Shown: positions 1 through 7,737 of the stretch, piece after piece
Numbering within the stretch: position 1 is the stretch's first letter
Layout of the letters: every line of letters starts with the position of its first letter
From: Nocardioides ferulae
Lineage (GTDB): Bacteria > Actinomycetota > Actinomycetes > Propionibacteriales > Nocardioidaceae
Direction of reading: 5' to 3'
Length of the DNA stretch: 64,000 nt
NCBI RefSeq assembly: GCF_003660455.1
Contig: NZ_QZVR01000002.1
Location: forward strand, 1 to 64,000
Notes under the pieces: model-generated
What the model was told of the DNA's origin: nothing
The model's database searches: none
The model's input: the letters and a program-made list of their open reading frames with translations, nothing else
Translations under genes and position numbers: made by a program

Positions 1-56
1 GTGATCGCGGTGGCGCATGCCCGGAGCGGATGCTCGCGGGTGCTGGTTGTCGTCAT
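1..56 (-). CDS. N-terminus of a probable DUF222/13E12-type HNH endonuclease family protein (runs off left edge)
   Basis: Only the first 18 codons are in the window, reading leftwards from an ATG at 54-56 and beginning MTTTSTREHPLRACATAI. The HPLRAC-x-x-AI pattern resembles the start of DUF222 (13E12-repeat) proteins, which often carry a C-terminal HNH nuclease domain and are abundant in Nocardioides and mycobacteria. There is no Shine-Dalgarno. Instead TAACGT lies six bases before the ATG, in a DNA-damage-type promoter, with a LexA-like box upstream. The start is well supported by that promoter. The family call rests on very few residues and on the known damage-inducibility of 13E12 genes, so it is tentative. 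Confidence 0.5.
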   Translation of the reverse strand, partial: MTTTSTREHPLRACATAI

Positions 57-62
57 GGCACT

Positions 63-84
63 ACGTTAGAGGCGACCACCGACA
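63..84 (-). promoter_or_regulatory. RecA-NDp (PafBC-type DNA-damage) promoter of the left-edge gene
   Basis: On the minus strand CTGTCGGTG is followed by an 8-base spacer and TAACGT, six bases before the ATG. The known actinobacterial RecA-independent damage promoter is TTGTCRGTG-N8-TAnnnT. Here eight of nine upstream bases match and the spacer is exact. Damage inducibility of this gene is inferred. Confidence 0.65.
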
Positions 85-92
85 GTCGCGTT

Positions 93-106
93 CGAACAGG
101 TGTGCG
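93..106. promoter_or_regulatory. LexA (SOS) box-like sequence, one mismatch
   Basis: CGAAC-AGGT-GTGCG matches the actinobacterial SOS box CGAAC-N4-GTTCG in nine of ten conserved positions. It lies just upstream of the damage promoter of the left-edge gene, a placement that fits LexA repression. The mismatch leaves LexA binding uncertain. Confidence 0.4.
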
Positions 107-232
107 CCTGTAATGAGGCTGTCTGGCAGTCGCTTGTGGAGGGCGAGGCATGCCGCACCGACTACCGCGCTGATGCGTGGGCCTCCGGCGTTGCGTGAGG
201 TGGATGGTGGGGGCGGGCTGCGGCCTCTCAGG

Positions 233-415
233 TCAGCCGTCGAGGACCTCGCGCAGCCTGGCGGCGAACGCCGCGGGGTCGTTCGTGGGCGACATCGGGC
301 TCACGGTGAACCCACCGTGGTCGCCAGGGAACACAACGGGTTCCACGCCCAGCTCGCGGGCGAGCGCCTCGCCGCCGCGCCCGGCGAGGGTGCCCGCCCC
401 CTTTGCCGGACTCAT
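233..415 (-). pseudogene. C-terminal remnant of an alpha/beta hydrolase
   Basis: A 60-residue frame reads like the last strand and helix of an alpha/beta hydrolase: AGRGGEALARELG, then PVVFPGDHGGF with the likely catalytic His, then FAARLREVL. The nucleophile elbow and everything before it are absent. Upstream on the same strand lies an intact MarR gene that ends 13 bases before the fragment's first ATG, so no room remains for the missing 150-200 residues. It is most simply a deletion remnant of a hydrolase that once followed the regulator. No ribosome-binding site stands before the ATG. A small expressed protein is possible but unlikely. The 126 bases to its left (107-232) hold nothing I recognise. 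Confidence 0.5.
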
Positions 416-428
416 CGGTGAGTGATGG

Positions 429-929
429 TCAGCCCGCGCCCGGGCCCCGGATCTCCATCTCGGGGTGAGCGCTGACCAGGTGGTCGGCGACGGCGTTCAT
501 CACCCGGCCGAGGGCGGCGAAGTCGTCGGGGTCGCACAGGTCGACCAGGTGCGCGCGGACCCCCTCGACGTGGGTGGGGGCGCAGCTGGCCAGCAGGTCC
601 CAGCCCTGGTCGGTCATCGTGGCGAGGATGCCGCGACCGTCGTCGGGGGAGTGCGAGCGCTCCACCAGCCCGGACTTCTCCATCCGGGCGATGGTGTGGG
701 TGACCCGGCTGCGACTGTGCGCGAGGGCGTCGGCGAGCTGCGCCATCCGCAGGTGCCGGCCGGGACTCTCGGAGAGCCGGACCAGGATCTCGTACTCGAC
801 GAGGGAGAGGTCGTGGCGCCGTCGCAGCTCGTCGTCGAGGCGGTCCTGGAGCAGCGTCATGCCCATCAACAGGGCTCGCCACGACCGTTGCTGATCCGCG
901 TCGAGCCACCGAGTCTCGTCGTTCGCCAC
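429..929 (-). CDS. MarR-family transcriptional regulator
   Basis: This 166-residue protein has the usual MarR length and layout: an N-terminal dimerisation helix, the segment [20 protein letters not shown], then a winged helix at about residues 55-110 with recognition helix [20 protein letters not shown] and wing [13 protein letters not shown]. MarR proteins are dimeric repressors that release DNA when bound by small aromatic or oxidant signals. The GTG start at 927-929 has TAGACT six bases upstream and no Shine-Dalgarno, so the mRNA is probably leaderless. The adjacent hydrolase remnant may be the former target gene. The ligand is unknown. Confidence 0.88.
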   Translation of the reverse strand: MANDETRWLDADQQRSWRALLMGMTLLQDRLDDELRRRHDLSLVEYEILVRLSESPGRHLRMAQLADALAHSRSRVTHTIARMEKSGLVERSHSPDDGRGILATMTDQGWDLLASCAPTHVEGVRAHLVDLCDPDDFAALGRVMNAVADHLVSAHPEMEIRGPGAG

Positions 930-1001
930 CGCGGCAGTCTATGCCGGGTCCCGGGCGTGGCAGGGCGGAACGCGCCCGCCGACGAGGACCGTCGGAAATG
1001 G

Positions 1002-1037
1002 CCGAACGCCTGGCCGCGGCGGCGACCAGGCGTTCGG
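1002..1037 (-). terminator. Hairpin downstream of the thiolase gene
   Basis: A perfect 12-bp inverted repeat (CCGAACGCCTGG and its complement) with a 12-base loop lies 23 bases after the thiolase stop. It has no strong T-tract, as is common in high-GC actinobacteria. Confidence 0.6.
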
Positions 1038-1059
1038 GTCCGGGAGAGACTCCCAGCGG

Positions 1060-2274
1060 TCAGAGACGCTCGAGGATCAGCGCCATGCCCTGCCCGCCGC
1101 CGACGCACATGGTGATCAGGCCGGTGGACTTGTCGTGCCACTCCAGGGAGTTGATCATCGTGTTCTGCAGCCGGGCGCCGGTCATGCCGAACGGGTGGCC
1201 GACCGCGATCGCGCCGCCGTTGACGTTGAGCCGGTCGAGGTCGATGCCGAGCTCCTGGTAGGACGGCACGACCTGGGCGGCGAACGCCTCGTTGATCTCG
1301 ACCAGGTCGATGTCGCCGATGCTCATGCCGGCGTTGGCCAGGGCCCGCTTCGTCGCCTCGACCGGGCCCAGACCCATGATCTCGGGGGAGAGCCCGCTGA
1401 CGCCGGTCGAGACCACGCGGGCCAGCGGCTTCAGGCCGAGCTCGGCGGCCTTGGTGTCCGACATCAGCACCACCGCGGCGGCGCCGTCGTTGAGCGCGCA
1501 GCAGTTGCCGGCGGTGACGACGCCGTCGGGTCGGAAGACCGGCTGGAGCTGCGAGATCGCGTCGTAGGTGACCCCGGAGCGGGGGCCGTCGTCGGTGGAG
1601 ACGACGGTGCCGTCGGGCAGCGTGACAGGGGTGATCTCACGCGCCCAGAACCCGTCGGCGATGGCCTTCTCGGCGAGGTTCTGCGAGCGGACGCCGAACT
1701 CGTCGAGCTCCTTGCGGTCCAACCCGCGCAGGCGAGCGACGTTCTCGGCGGTCTGGCCCATCGCGATGTAGACGTCGGGCAGGACGCCGTCCTGGCGCGG
1801 GTCGTGCCAGTCCCGGCCGCCCTGGGCGTACTCCTCGGTGCGGGCCTGGGCGTCCTCGAACAGGGGGTTCTTGGTGTCGGGCAGGTGGTCGGAAGTGCCC
1901 TTGCGGAACCGCGAGACCGTCTCGACGCCGGCGGAGATGAAGACGTCGCCCTCGCCGGCCTTGATCGCGTGGAAGGCCATCCGGGTGGTCTGCACCGACG
2001 AGGCGCAGTAGCGGGTGATCGTGGCGGCGGGCACGTCGTCCATGCCGTTGAGCACGTTGACGACGCGACCCATGTTGTTGCCCATCTCGCCGCCGGGCAG
2101 TCCGCAGCCCAGGTAGAGGTCGTCGACCGTGTTGGGGTCCAGGGCCGGGATCTTGTCGAGCGCGGTCTTGACGATCAGCGCGGCCAGGTCGTCGGGCCGG
2201 AAGTCCTTGAGCGAGCCCTTGTTCGCCCGGCCGATGGGCGTGCGAGCAGCAGAAACGATGACGGCCTCGGGCAT
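1060..2274 (-). CDS. Acetyl-CoA acetyltransferase / 3-ketoacyl-CoA thiolase
   Basis: This 404-residue protein has the complete thiolase fold. It starts [15 protein letters not shown], has the nucleophilic Cys at about residue 90 in [13 protein letters not shown], His at about 360 in [16 protein letters not shown], and the second catalytic Cys at about 390 in [10 protein letters not shown]. Thiolases cleave 3-ketoacyl-CoA with CoA in beta-oxidation or condense two acetyl-CoA. The sequence does not show which direction dominates. Upstream on its strand are GGAGAA as Shine-Dalgarno and TAGGGT as a likely -10. The divergent neighbour is an acyl-CoA thioesterase-like gene, consistent with fatty-acid metabolism, although no other beta-oxidation gene is nearby. 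Confidence 0.93.
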   Translation of the reverse strand: MPEAVIVSAARTPIGRANKGSLKDFRPDDLAALIVKTALDKIPALDPNTVDDLYLGCGLPGGEMGNNMGRVVNVLNGMDDVPAATITRYCASSVQTTRMAFHAIKAGEGDVFISAGVETVSRFRKGTSDHLPDTKNPLFEDAQARTEEYAQGGRDWHDPRQDGVLPDVYIAMGQTAENVARLRGLDRKELDEFGVRSQNLAEKAIADGFWAREITPVTLPDGTVVSTDDGPRSGVTYDAISQLQPVFRPDGVVTAGNCCALNDGAAAVVLMSDTKAAELGLKPLARVVSTGVSGLSPEIMGLGPVEATKRALANAGMSIGDIDLVEINEAFAAQVVPSYQELGIDLDRLNVNGGAIAVGHPFGMTGARLQNTMINSLEWHDKSTGLITMCVGGGQGMALILERL

Positions 2275-2425
2275 GGGTTCTCCGATCTGAGGGGATACAG
2301 CGCAGTCACCCTAGACGCTGCCGGGCGACCGGGGGAGTGGCGTGCACCACTCCCGTCCGGCGGGCCCACGTCGGTTGTGCGGACCGCCCGAGTGCGGCCG
2401 CCCTCGGCATGGCAGCATCGCCGGC

Positions 2426-3313
2426 GTGCGCCACCTCTACGAGTGCCCGCTGCGCTGGGCCGACATGGACCTCCTCGGCCACGTCAACAACGTCGTCTAC
2501 GTCGACTACCTCCAAGAGGCCCGCGTCGACATGCTGCGCACCCACCGTCGCTCCGACGCCACCGCCGGGTTGGCGGAGGGTCTGGTCGTGGCCCGCCACG
2601 AGGTGACCTACCTGTCGCCGCTGACCTTCCGGTTCCGCCCGGTGCGCATCGAGTGCTGGGTCACCGAGATCAGGGCAGCCTCCTTCACGATGGCCTACGA
2701 GGTCTTCGACGAGATCGAGGACCCGAACCCCGGGCAGGGGTCGATGCGACGCGTCTATCTGCGCGCCTCGACCGTGCTCACGCCGTACGTCTTCGCCGCG
2801 GAGCGTCCGCGCCGGCTCGACGCCGGGGAGCGGCGATCCCTCGAGGCCTACCTCGAGCCGTCCGAGCGGACCCCCCGGCGGCCGTTCGACACCCCGCGCC
2901 GGGAGCCGGTCAACCACTATCCGGTCCGCGTCCGCTTCTCCGACGTCGACGTCTACGGGCACGTCAACAACGTGAAGTACTTCGAGTACCTCCAGGAGGC
3001 GCGCATCCAGCTCACCGCGCACCTGTGGTCCGACGTGCCCCCGGGGAGCCCGCCGGTGGCGATGGTCGTCGCCCAGACCGACGTCGACTACCTGGCGCCG
3101 CTGATGTTCCGCGCCGAGCCCTACGACTCGTGGTCCTGGATCTCCCATGTCGGGCGCAGCTCCGCGACCATCGAGTCGGAGATCCGTGACGGCGACACCG
3201 TCTATGCCCGGGCGCGCGTCGTGGTGGTCTTCTTCGATCAGGACACGCAGCGGGCCGCCCCGCCGGCGGAGGTCTATCGCGAACCGCTGCTGGCGGCACT
3301 CACCGGAGGCTGA
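2426..3313 (+). CDS. Two-domain hotdog acyl-CoA thioesterase (4-hydroxybenzoyl-CoA thioesterase type)
   Basis: This 295-residue protein carries two hotdog domains in tandem. Each begins with the same signature: WADMDLLGHVNNVVYVDYLQ near residue 14 and FSDVDVYGHVNNVKYFEYLQ near residue 172. The D-x-x-GHVNN Asp/His motif is that of the 4-HBA-CoA thioesterase and YbgC families, which hydrolyse acyl-CoA. An internal duplication gives a pseudo-dimer in one chain. I chose the GTG at 2426 because CAGCAT lies seven bases before it, as for other leaderless genes here; an in-frame ATG exists at 2342. Its 3' end overlaps the convergent sigma-factor gene by 40 bases. The natural acyl substrate is unknown. 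Confidence 0.85.
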   Translation: MRHLYECPLRWADMDLLGHVNNVVYVDYLQEARVDMLRTHRRSDATAGLAEGLVVARHEVTYLSPLTFRFRPVRIECWVTEIRAASFTMAYEVFDEIEDPNPGQGSMRRVYLRASTVLTPYVFAAERPRRLDAGERRSLEAYLEPSERTPRRPFDTPRREPVNHYPVRVRFSDVDVYGHVNNVKYFEYLQEARIQLTAHLWSDVPPGSPPVAMVVAQTDVDYLAPLMFRAEPYDSWSWISHVGRSSATIESEIRDGDTVYARARVVVVFFDQDTQRAAPPAEVYREPLLAALTGG

Positions 3314-3846
3314 CCCCCCGACCCGGCGCGGCGCAGCTTGCGCAGCCCACGATGGTGGGCGACGCGCACCGCGACCGCACTGATGCCCAGCGCCTGGGCC
3401 GTGCTCTCGACGTCGAGGCCGACGACGTCGATGCAGCCGACGACGTCCCGCTCCCGGGCCGAGAGCGATCCCAACGCCTGCTTGACCCAGTCCTGACCGG
3501 CGAGGTAGCCCTCGTGGCCCTCGGTCACCTGGGTGTCCTGGAGGTCCTCGTGGGCGGTGGGGTCGGTCCGGCGACGCAGACTGCGGCGCCGCGAGTTGGC
3601 GTGCAGGTTGCGCGCGATGCCGAACAGCCAACCTGCGAAGTCCGAGGAGTCGCCTCGGAAGTCGACGATCTTCTGCGCCGCGGTGAGCCAGGCCTCGGCG
3701 GCGAGGTCCTCGGCGGTCGAGGCGGTGTCACCGCTCGGGCGGGCCTCCAACCACACGACGAGACGCCCGGCGTGAGCGCGGTACAGCTCTCGCCAGGCGT
3801 CCGGGTCCCCCTGTTTGGCCCGTTGGATCAGCTCGTCGTCGTCCAC
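3274..3846 (-). CDS. ECF-type RNA polymerase sigma factor
   Basis: This 190-residue protein has sigma region 2 at about residues 10-85 (DAWRELYRAHAGRLVVWLE, then AEDLAAEAWLTA and FAGWLFGIARNLHANSRRR) and region 4 at about 115-175 (LGSLSARERDVVGCIDVVGL, then a helix-turn-helix ending VAHHRGLRKLRR). Region 3 is absent, so it belongs to the ECF group that directs RNA polymerase to envelope or stress promoters. The GTG start has AGAGGA a few bases upstream. The gene begins inside the last codons of an upstream single-span membrane protein (19-base overlap), the most likely partner or anti-sigma factor. Its 3' end overlaps the convergent thioesterase gene. Confidence 0.9.
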   Translation of the reverse strand: MDDDELIQRAKQGDPDAWRELYRAHAGRLVVWLEARPSGDTASTAEDLAAEAWLTAAQKIVDFRGDSSDFAGWLFGIARNLHANSRRRSLRRRTDPTAHEDLQDTQVTEGHEGYLAGQDWVKQALGSLSARERDVVGCIDVVGLDVESTAQALGISAVAVRVAHHRGLRKLRRAGSGGQPPVSAASSGSR

Positions 3847-4739
3847 CCTGTCCTCTGGTCGTCCCTCGTCGACCCAGGGGTGCGTCCGGCCTGCCCCCGC
3901 TCCCTCGCCTGCTCGTGGGCACCACCCGCGACTCGGACAGTGCGTGCGCTGCCGCTCCGATCGGCCACGACGCGGTCGCCCTGACCCGGTTTGCCGGTCG
4001 GCTTGCCGCTGGGCTTGCCGCTGGGCCTGTCGGTCGGCTTGCCGCTGGGCTTGTCGTCGGGCTTGCCGCCCCCCTGGCCGGGCTCGCTGCCCTGACCGGG
4101 CTCACCGGCGTGCGGGGGAGCGCCCGGTTCGTCGGCGTGTCCGGGGGGCGTGCCCTGGCCCTGCTCGCCGGGCTCCGAGCCGGGGTTGGTGCCGGGGCTG
4201 CTCCCGGGGTTGGTGCCGGGGTTCGCGCCCGGGTCGGTGCCGGGCTGTCCCTGGCCGCCGTCGTCCGGGCCGTCGGGCGTGCCGTCGTCCGGGCCGGACG
4301 AGGGGCCGGTGCCGTTGCCCTGTCCACCGTCGGGAGGGACGCCGTCGGGACCGCTGCGGCCCGACGGCGTCCCGGAACCGGGAACCGTTCCGCTGCCCGT
4401 CGGCTCGGCGTCGTCCGGGCCGTCCGAACCGTCCGGGCCACCGGGCTCCTCAGAGGGGGAAGCGGGGTCGGTCAGCGGCTCGACCGGGGGCGGAGTGGGG
4501 TCGGAGTCGGTGACGGTGGCGGCCGCCCAGGTGCCGAGTGCGGCGACGCCGACGACCCCGGCCGAGGCCAGTCCGACGCGCCAGCCGGCGGCCGGACGGG
4601 GTCGCTGCGCCCTGGCGTGCGCGGTGGCGGCGGTCTCGGCGAGGCGCGCCACGAACAGGTCGTCGGGCTCGAGCGTGGGGATGTCGGCCCGGAGCGCGTC
4701 GCGCAGCTCGCCGGGTGAGGGCCGGGGGTGCTCAGCCAT
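3828..4739 (-). CDS. Single-span membrane protein with Gly/Pro/Asp-rich external region; candidate anti-sigma factor
   Basis: This 303-residue protein has three parts. A cytoplasmic segment of about 55 residues includes SPGELRDALRADIPTLEPDD and LFVARLAETAATAHARAQR. One membrane span follows (WRVGLASAGVVGVAALGTW). Then comes a long disordered exterior rich in PDGPDDG, PGTNPGS and GKPSGKPTGKP repeats with a basic C-terminus. The topology is that of membrane anti-sigma factors, but I see no zinc-binding anti-sigma motif. The ATG at 4737-4739 follows GGAGGT at five bases; an in-frame GTG two codons upstream would lie inside that ribosome-binding site. It overlaps the sigma-factor start by 19 bases, implying coupling. 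Membrane protein first and sigma second is the reverse of the usual order. Confidence 0.72.
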   Translation of the reverse strand: MAEHPRPSPGELRDALRADIPTLEPDDLFVARLAETAATAHARAQRPRPAAGWRVGLASAGVVGVAALGTWAAATVTDSDPTPPPVEPLTDPASPSEEPGGPDGSDGPDDAEPTGSGTVPGSGTPSGRSGPDGVPPDGGQGNGTGPSSGPDDGTPDGPDDGGQGQPGTDPGANPGTNPGSSPGTNPGSEPGEQGQGTPPGHADEPGAPPHAGEPGQGSEPGQGGGKPDDKPSGKPTDRPSGKPSGKPTGKPGQGDRVVADRSGSARTVRVAGGAHEQARERGQAGRTPGSTRDDQRTGWTTTS

Positions 4740-4844
4740 GAACACCTCCGCACTCGCGCGCGGGAGGATGGGGCTGGAGCCTCACTGCGTCACCTTCTCG
4801 ACCGTCTGGACAGCATGTCCGGTGTGGACACCTGGAGGAACAAC

Positions 4845-4887
4845 AACGGCCCCGACGATTGTAGGGGGGGTCACCGCCGGGGCCGTT
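4845..4887 (-). terminator. Hairpin after the secreted repeat protein
   Basis: AACGGCCCCG and CGGGGCCGTT form a perfect 10-bp stem just beyond the 4905 stop. A second short inverted repeat (ACTCGGG/CCCGAGT, 4898-4918) overlaps the end of the coding sequence. This separates the secreted-protein gene from the downstream membrane-protein and sigma genes. Confidence 0.65.
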
Positions 4888-4904
4888 GAACTGGGGGACT
4901 CGGG

Positions 4905-5459
4905 TCAGCTGCCCGAGTGGGGGCCGCCGGGCTTACCCTGCCCGTGACCCTGGCCGCCGCCGTTGGCGCTGCCCTGGGTGCTGGGGTGGTCTCCGGCGTT
5001 CTCGTTGGGGCCGTGGCCCTCCTTCGGGCCATGACCGCCCTGGTTGCCGTTCGCGGACCCGAGGTAGGCGTGCTCGTTCGGGTGGTCGCCGGCGTTCTCG
5101 TTGGGCCCGTGGCCCTGCTTGCCCTCGTCGGCCGGCACTGGGGTCGGGTCGGCGGTGGCCGTCTCGGTCGGGTCGGCCGTCGCGGTCTCGCTCGGGTCGG
5201 CGGTCTCGGTCGGGTCGGCCGTCTCGCTCGGGTCGGCCGTCGGGGTGGCGGTGGCCTTCGCGCGGGCCTCGGCGGCGCGTGCCTGGCCGAAGGCGGCGTG
5301 CTCGTCGACCTCGTGGCCGGCCTTGTTCACGACAGGCGTTGCGGCGGGGTCGGTCTCCGTGCTGTCCGAGATGCTCCCGGCGGCGAAGGCGCCACCGACG
5401 GACAGGACGGCCAGAGCCGTTCCGGCCACGGCGGCCTTGGCTGCGGTGATGCTGCGCAC
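4905..5459 (-). CDS. Secreted low-complexity repeat protein
   Basis: This 184-residue protein has a signal peptide (AAVAGTALAVLSVGGAFAAG) with likely cleavage near residue 27. It then has a short helical stretch, a Thr/Asp/Glu repeat built from (S/T)ETADPTE units, and a Gly/His/Asn-rich tail. GHGPNENAGDHP occurs twice and GQGHGQGKPGG ends the chain. No enzymatic motif is visible. The composition suggests a cell-wall-associated or metal-binding extracellular protein. The GTG start follows GGAGAG at about five bases. It lies upstream of the membrane-protein/ECF-sigma pair on the same strand but is separated by a hairpin, so it could be a target of that sigma factor. That link is inference. Confidence 0.7.
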   Translation of the reverse strand: MRSITAAKAAVAGTALAVLSVGGAFAAGSISDSTETDPAATPVVNKAGHEVDEHAAFGQARAAEARAKATATPTADPSETADPTETADPSETATADPTETATADPTPVPADEGKQGHGPNENAGDHPNEHAYLGSANGNQGGHGPKEGHGPNENAGDHPSTQGSANGGGQGHGQGKPGGPHSGS

Positions 5460-5601
5460 GTGATCTCTCCTCGATCGGTGTGGGTGGTGGTCAAGTGACC
5501 CCCCGCTCCCTCTCCACCTGCTACCTGTCGCGGTCCCGGGCGGGCGTTACAGCCGATCTGAAGTTTCTCTCCGCGCTCTCGAGCGTGGTCGCCTCGCTCT
5601 G

Positions 5602-5982
5602 CTACTCCAGGGTGTTCACCATGAACTGCGCCGCGTGCGTGACGTAGTCCCAGAACTGCGCGTCCTGCTCGGGGGTCAGCGCGGCGGCGTCCAAGCCGGC
5701 CCGGAAGTGCGTGAGCCACCGCTCCTTGGCCTGCGGGGTCACCGCGAACGGTGCGTGCCGCATCCGCAGTCGCGGGTGGCCCCGGCTCTCGGAGTAGGTG
5801 GTCGGACCTCCCCAGTACTGCACGAGGAACAGCAGGAACCGCTCCTCGGCGGGCCCGAGATCCTCCTCGGGGTACATCGGTCGCAGCACCTCGTCGGTCG
5901 CGACGCCCTCGTAGAACCCCGCGACGATGGTGCGCATCGTCTCGAAGCCGCCGATCTCCTCGTAGAACGTCGTCTCGCTCAC
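5602..5982 (-). CDS. glbO: Group II truncated haemoglobin (HbO type)
   Basis: This 126-residue globin matches the 2-on-2 haemoglobin length. It begins TTFYEEIGGFETMRTIVAGFYEGV and continues LRPMYPEEDLGPAEERFLLFLVQYWGGP. The proximal His F8 is in PRLRMRHAPFAV, and the Trp G8 typical of group II is in RWLTHF. Such proteins bind oxygen and are linked to nitric-oxide, peroxide or oxygen handling. The GTG at 5980-5982 has CAGAAT six bases upstream and no Shine-Dalgarno; the ATG six bases further upstream is followed by an in-frame stop. It is divergent from an OsmC protein, suggesting a shared oxidative-stress role. Confidence 0.92.
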   Translation of the reverse strand: MSETTFYEEIGGFETMRTIVAGFYEGVATDEVLRPMYPEEDLGPAEERFLLFLVQYWGGPTTYSESRGHPRLRMRHAPFAVTPQAKERWLTHFRAGLDAAALTPEQDAQFWDYVTHAAQFMVNTLE

Positions 5983-6117
5983 GGGTCCATTCTGCCGATG
6001 CGGCCCAGCCGGGTTCGACGTGGGCGTGCAAGACTCGCAGGCGTCCCACGGCCCGGTCCGACGACCGCCGGTGGGCCACCCGTCCTGCACCCGTCCCGCA
6101 CAAGGAGTGATCGGCAG

Positions 6118-6543
6118 ATGGCAACCACGCGCAAGGCCACGACGAACTGGGAGGGGACCCTCTTCGAGGGTTCCGGCAAGGTGACCCTCGAGTCCTCCGG
6201 GCTCGGCACCTACGACGTGTCCTGGCCCTCCCGCGCGGAGGAGGCGAACGGCAAGACCAGCCCCGAGGAGCTGATCGCGGCCGCCCACTCGGCCTGCTTC
6301 TCCATGGCGTTCTCCAACGCGCTGGCGAAGAACGACACCCCGGCCACCTCGCTGAAGACCACCGCCGACGTCGAGTTCACGCCCGGCACCGGCATCACCG
6401 GCATCAAGCTGACCGTCGTCGGCACGGTGGAGGGCATCGACGAGGCCACGTTCGTCGAGCTCGCCGAGGGTGCCAAGACCGGCTGCCCGGTGAGCCAGGC
6501 ACTGGCCGGCACCACGATCACGCTCGAGGCATCGCTGGGCTGA
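6118..6543 (+). CDS. osmC: OsmC-family organic-hydroperoxide reductase
   Basis: This 141-residue protein has the OsmC/Ohr layout with both catalytic cysteines: Cys60 in AAAHSACFSMAF and Cys123 in GAKTGCPVSQAL. The Glu before the first helix (SPEELIAAAH) is also present. OsmC proteins reduce organic hydroperoxides and inorganic peroxide through the cysteine pair. In the actinobacteria studied, reducing power comes from lipoylated dihydrolipoamide systems or mycothiol; that part is not visible here. AAGGAG stands nine bases before the ATG. The 3' end converges on mscS, with a hairpin inside the mscS end serving as terminator. Confidence 0.93.
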   Translation: MATTRKATTNWEGTLFEGSGKVTLESSGLGTYDVSWPSRAEEANGKTSPEELIAAAHSACFSMAFSNALAKNDTPATSLKTTADVEFTPGTGITGIKLTVVGTVEGIDEATFVELAEGAKTGCPVSQALAGTTITLEASLG

Positions 6544-6554
6544 CCTCCCGCGGA

Positions 6555-7601
6555 TCAACCGTCGACGGGCTTCTCTCCTGCGGGAGAGGAGCCCGCCGGC
6601 GTTGTGGCTGCCGTCGCCGCCGTGTCACCACGGTGCCAGATCACCCGCTGCGGGAACGGGATCTCGATGCCCTCGAAGTCGAAGCGGGCCTTGATCCGCT
6701 GACGCATCTCGCGGGCCACCGCCCACTGCTCCAACGGTGCGGTCTTCAGCGTCACCCGGACGGCGACGCCGTCGGCGCCGAGCGCCTCGACGCCCCAGAC
6801 CTCCGGCTCCTCAATGATCCGGCCGCGGAAGTCCTCGTCCTCCCACAGGTCGTGGGCGACCTCCTGCAGCACCCGGCGCACCCGGGCGAGGTCCTCGTCG
6901 TAGGCAACCGAGATGTCCAGGACGGTGCGGGCCCAGTTCTGGCTCATGTTGCCCACTCGCAGGATCTCGCCGTTGCGGACGTACCAGACGGTGCCGTTGA
7001 CGTCGCGCAGCCGGGTCACGCGCAGGCTCACCGCCTCGACGGTGCCGCTGGCCTCGCCGAGGTCGACGACGTCGCCGACGCCGTACTGGTCCTCGAAGAT
7101 CATGAAGATGCCCGAGAGGAAGTCCTTGACCAGCGACTGGGCGCCGAAGCCGAGCGCGACGCCCACGATGCCGGCGCTGGCGATGATCGGCGCGATGTCG
7201 ACGCCGAGCTCGCTGAGCATCATCGTGACGACGATCGCGGTCACCAGCCCCGTGATGATGCTCTTGAGCAGGCTGCCCATGGTCTTGGCCCGCTGCACCC
7301 GGCGGGTGGAGGTGGCCAGGTCCAGCGGCGTGGGCGGGGCCTCGCTGCGCTGGTGGCCCAGCGAGAACCGGCCGACCCTGTCGGGCAGCACGCCGTCCTG
7401 GGCGCCGGCCACCAGGCGGTCCACCAGCCGGTGTAGTGCCCAGCGGATCAGCAGCCCCAGCACCAGCAGCCCGGCGATCGCCAGCGGCTTGCCGATGAGC
7501 ACATCGGCGACGTGGGCGGTGGTCTGGTTGTCGGTCAGGTCGTAGACGAAGTTGCAGACCTGCTGGTCCTCGTCGCAGTCACCGGTGCCGAAGGAGAGCA
7601 T
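6555..7601 (-). CDS. mscS: Small-conductance mechanosensitive ion channel (MscS family)
   Basis: This 348-residue protein has one clear span (PLAIAGLLVLGLLIRWAL) near residue 37 and a loop. The conserved MscS core follows: a span TAIVVTMMLSELGVDIAPII, then the pore helix GIVGVALGFGAQSLVKDFLSGIFMIFE, then the beta domain QYGVGDVVDLGEASGTVEAVSLR. The cytoplasmic domain ends in a variable Ala/Thr/Gly tail. The channel opens under membrane tension to release solutes during hypo-osmotic shock. The ATG at 7599-7601 is preceded by TTTACT at seven bases, a plausible leaderless -10, with no good Shine-Dalgarno. It converges on osmC. Confidence 0.92.
   Translation of the reverse strand: MLSFGTGDCDEDQQVCNFVYDLTDNQTTAHVADVLIGKPLAIAGLLVLGLLIRWALHRLVDRLVAGAQDGVLPDRVGRFSLGHQRSEAPPTPLDLATSTRRVQRAKTMGSLLKSIITGLVTAIVVTMMLSELGVDIAPIIASAGIVGVALGFGAQSLVKDFLSGIFMIFEDQYGVGDVVDLGEASGTVEAVSLRVTRLRDVNGTVWYVRNGEILRVGNMSQNWARTVLDISVAYDEDLARVRRVLQEVAHDLWEDEDFRGRIIEEPEVWGVEALGADGVAVRVTLKTAPLEQWAVAREMRQRIKARFDFEGIEIPFPQRVIWHRGDTAATAATTPAGSSPAGEKPVDG
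6566..6595 (+). terminator. Hairpin between convergent osmC and mscS (inside the mscS 3' end)
   Basis: CGGGCTTCTCTCC and GGGAGAGGAGCCCG form an imperfect stem of about 12 bp around a short loop, 23 bases after the osmC stop. It lies within the last codons of mscS. It could end osmC transcription and perhaps act in both directions. Confidence 0.5.
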
Positions 7602-7737
7602 GCGCCACAGTAAACAGGCAGCGACTGGCCTGTTCGAGCCGCGAGAGGAGCGTTGAGCGGGGCGGTGTGACTCGTCTGACGTGACCGGCCCCCGGCCGCC
7701 TGTCGGGACCTTCGGCCCGGGTCGATATCCTCTGGGC

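Noticed and set aside
2342-2425. N-terminal extension of the thioesterase from ATG 2342
   Set aside because: The extra 28 codons precede the hotdog fold and resemble no thioesterase sequence; the GTG at 2426 has a properly placed -10.
3828-3846. Suspected frameshift joining the membrane protein and sigma factor into one gene
   Set aside because: Each has its own start with a ribosome-binding site and a complete domain set; a 19-base overlap is sufficient explanation.
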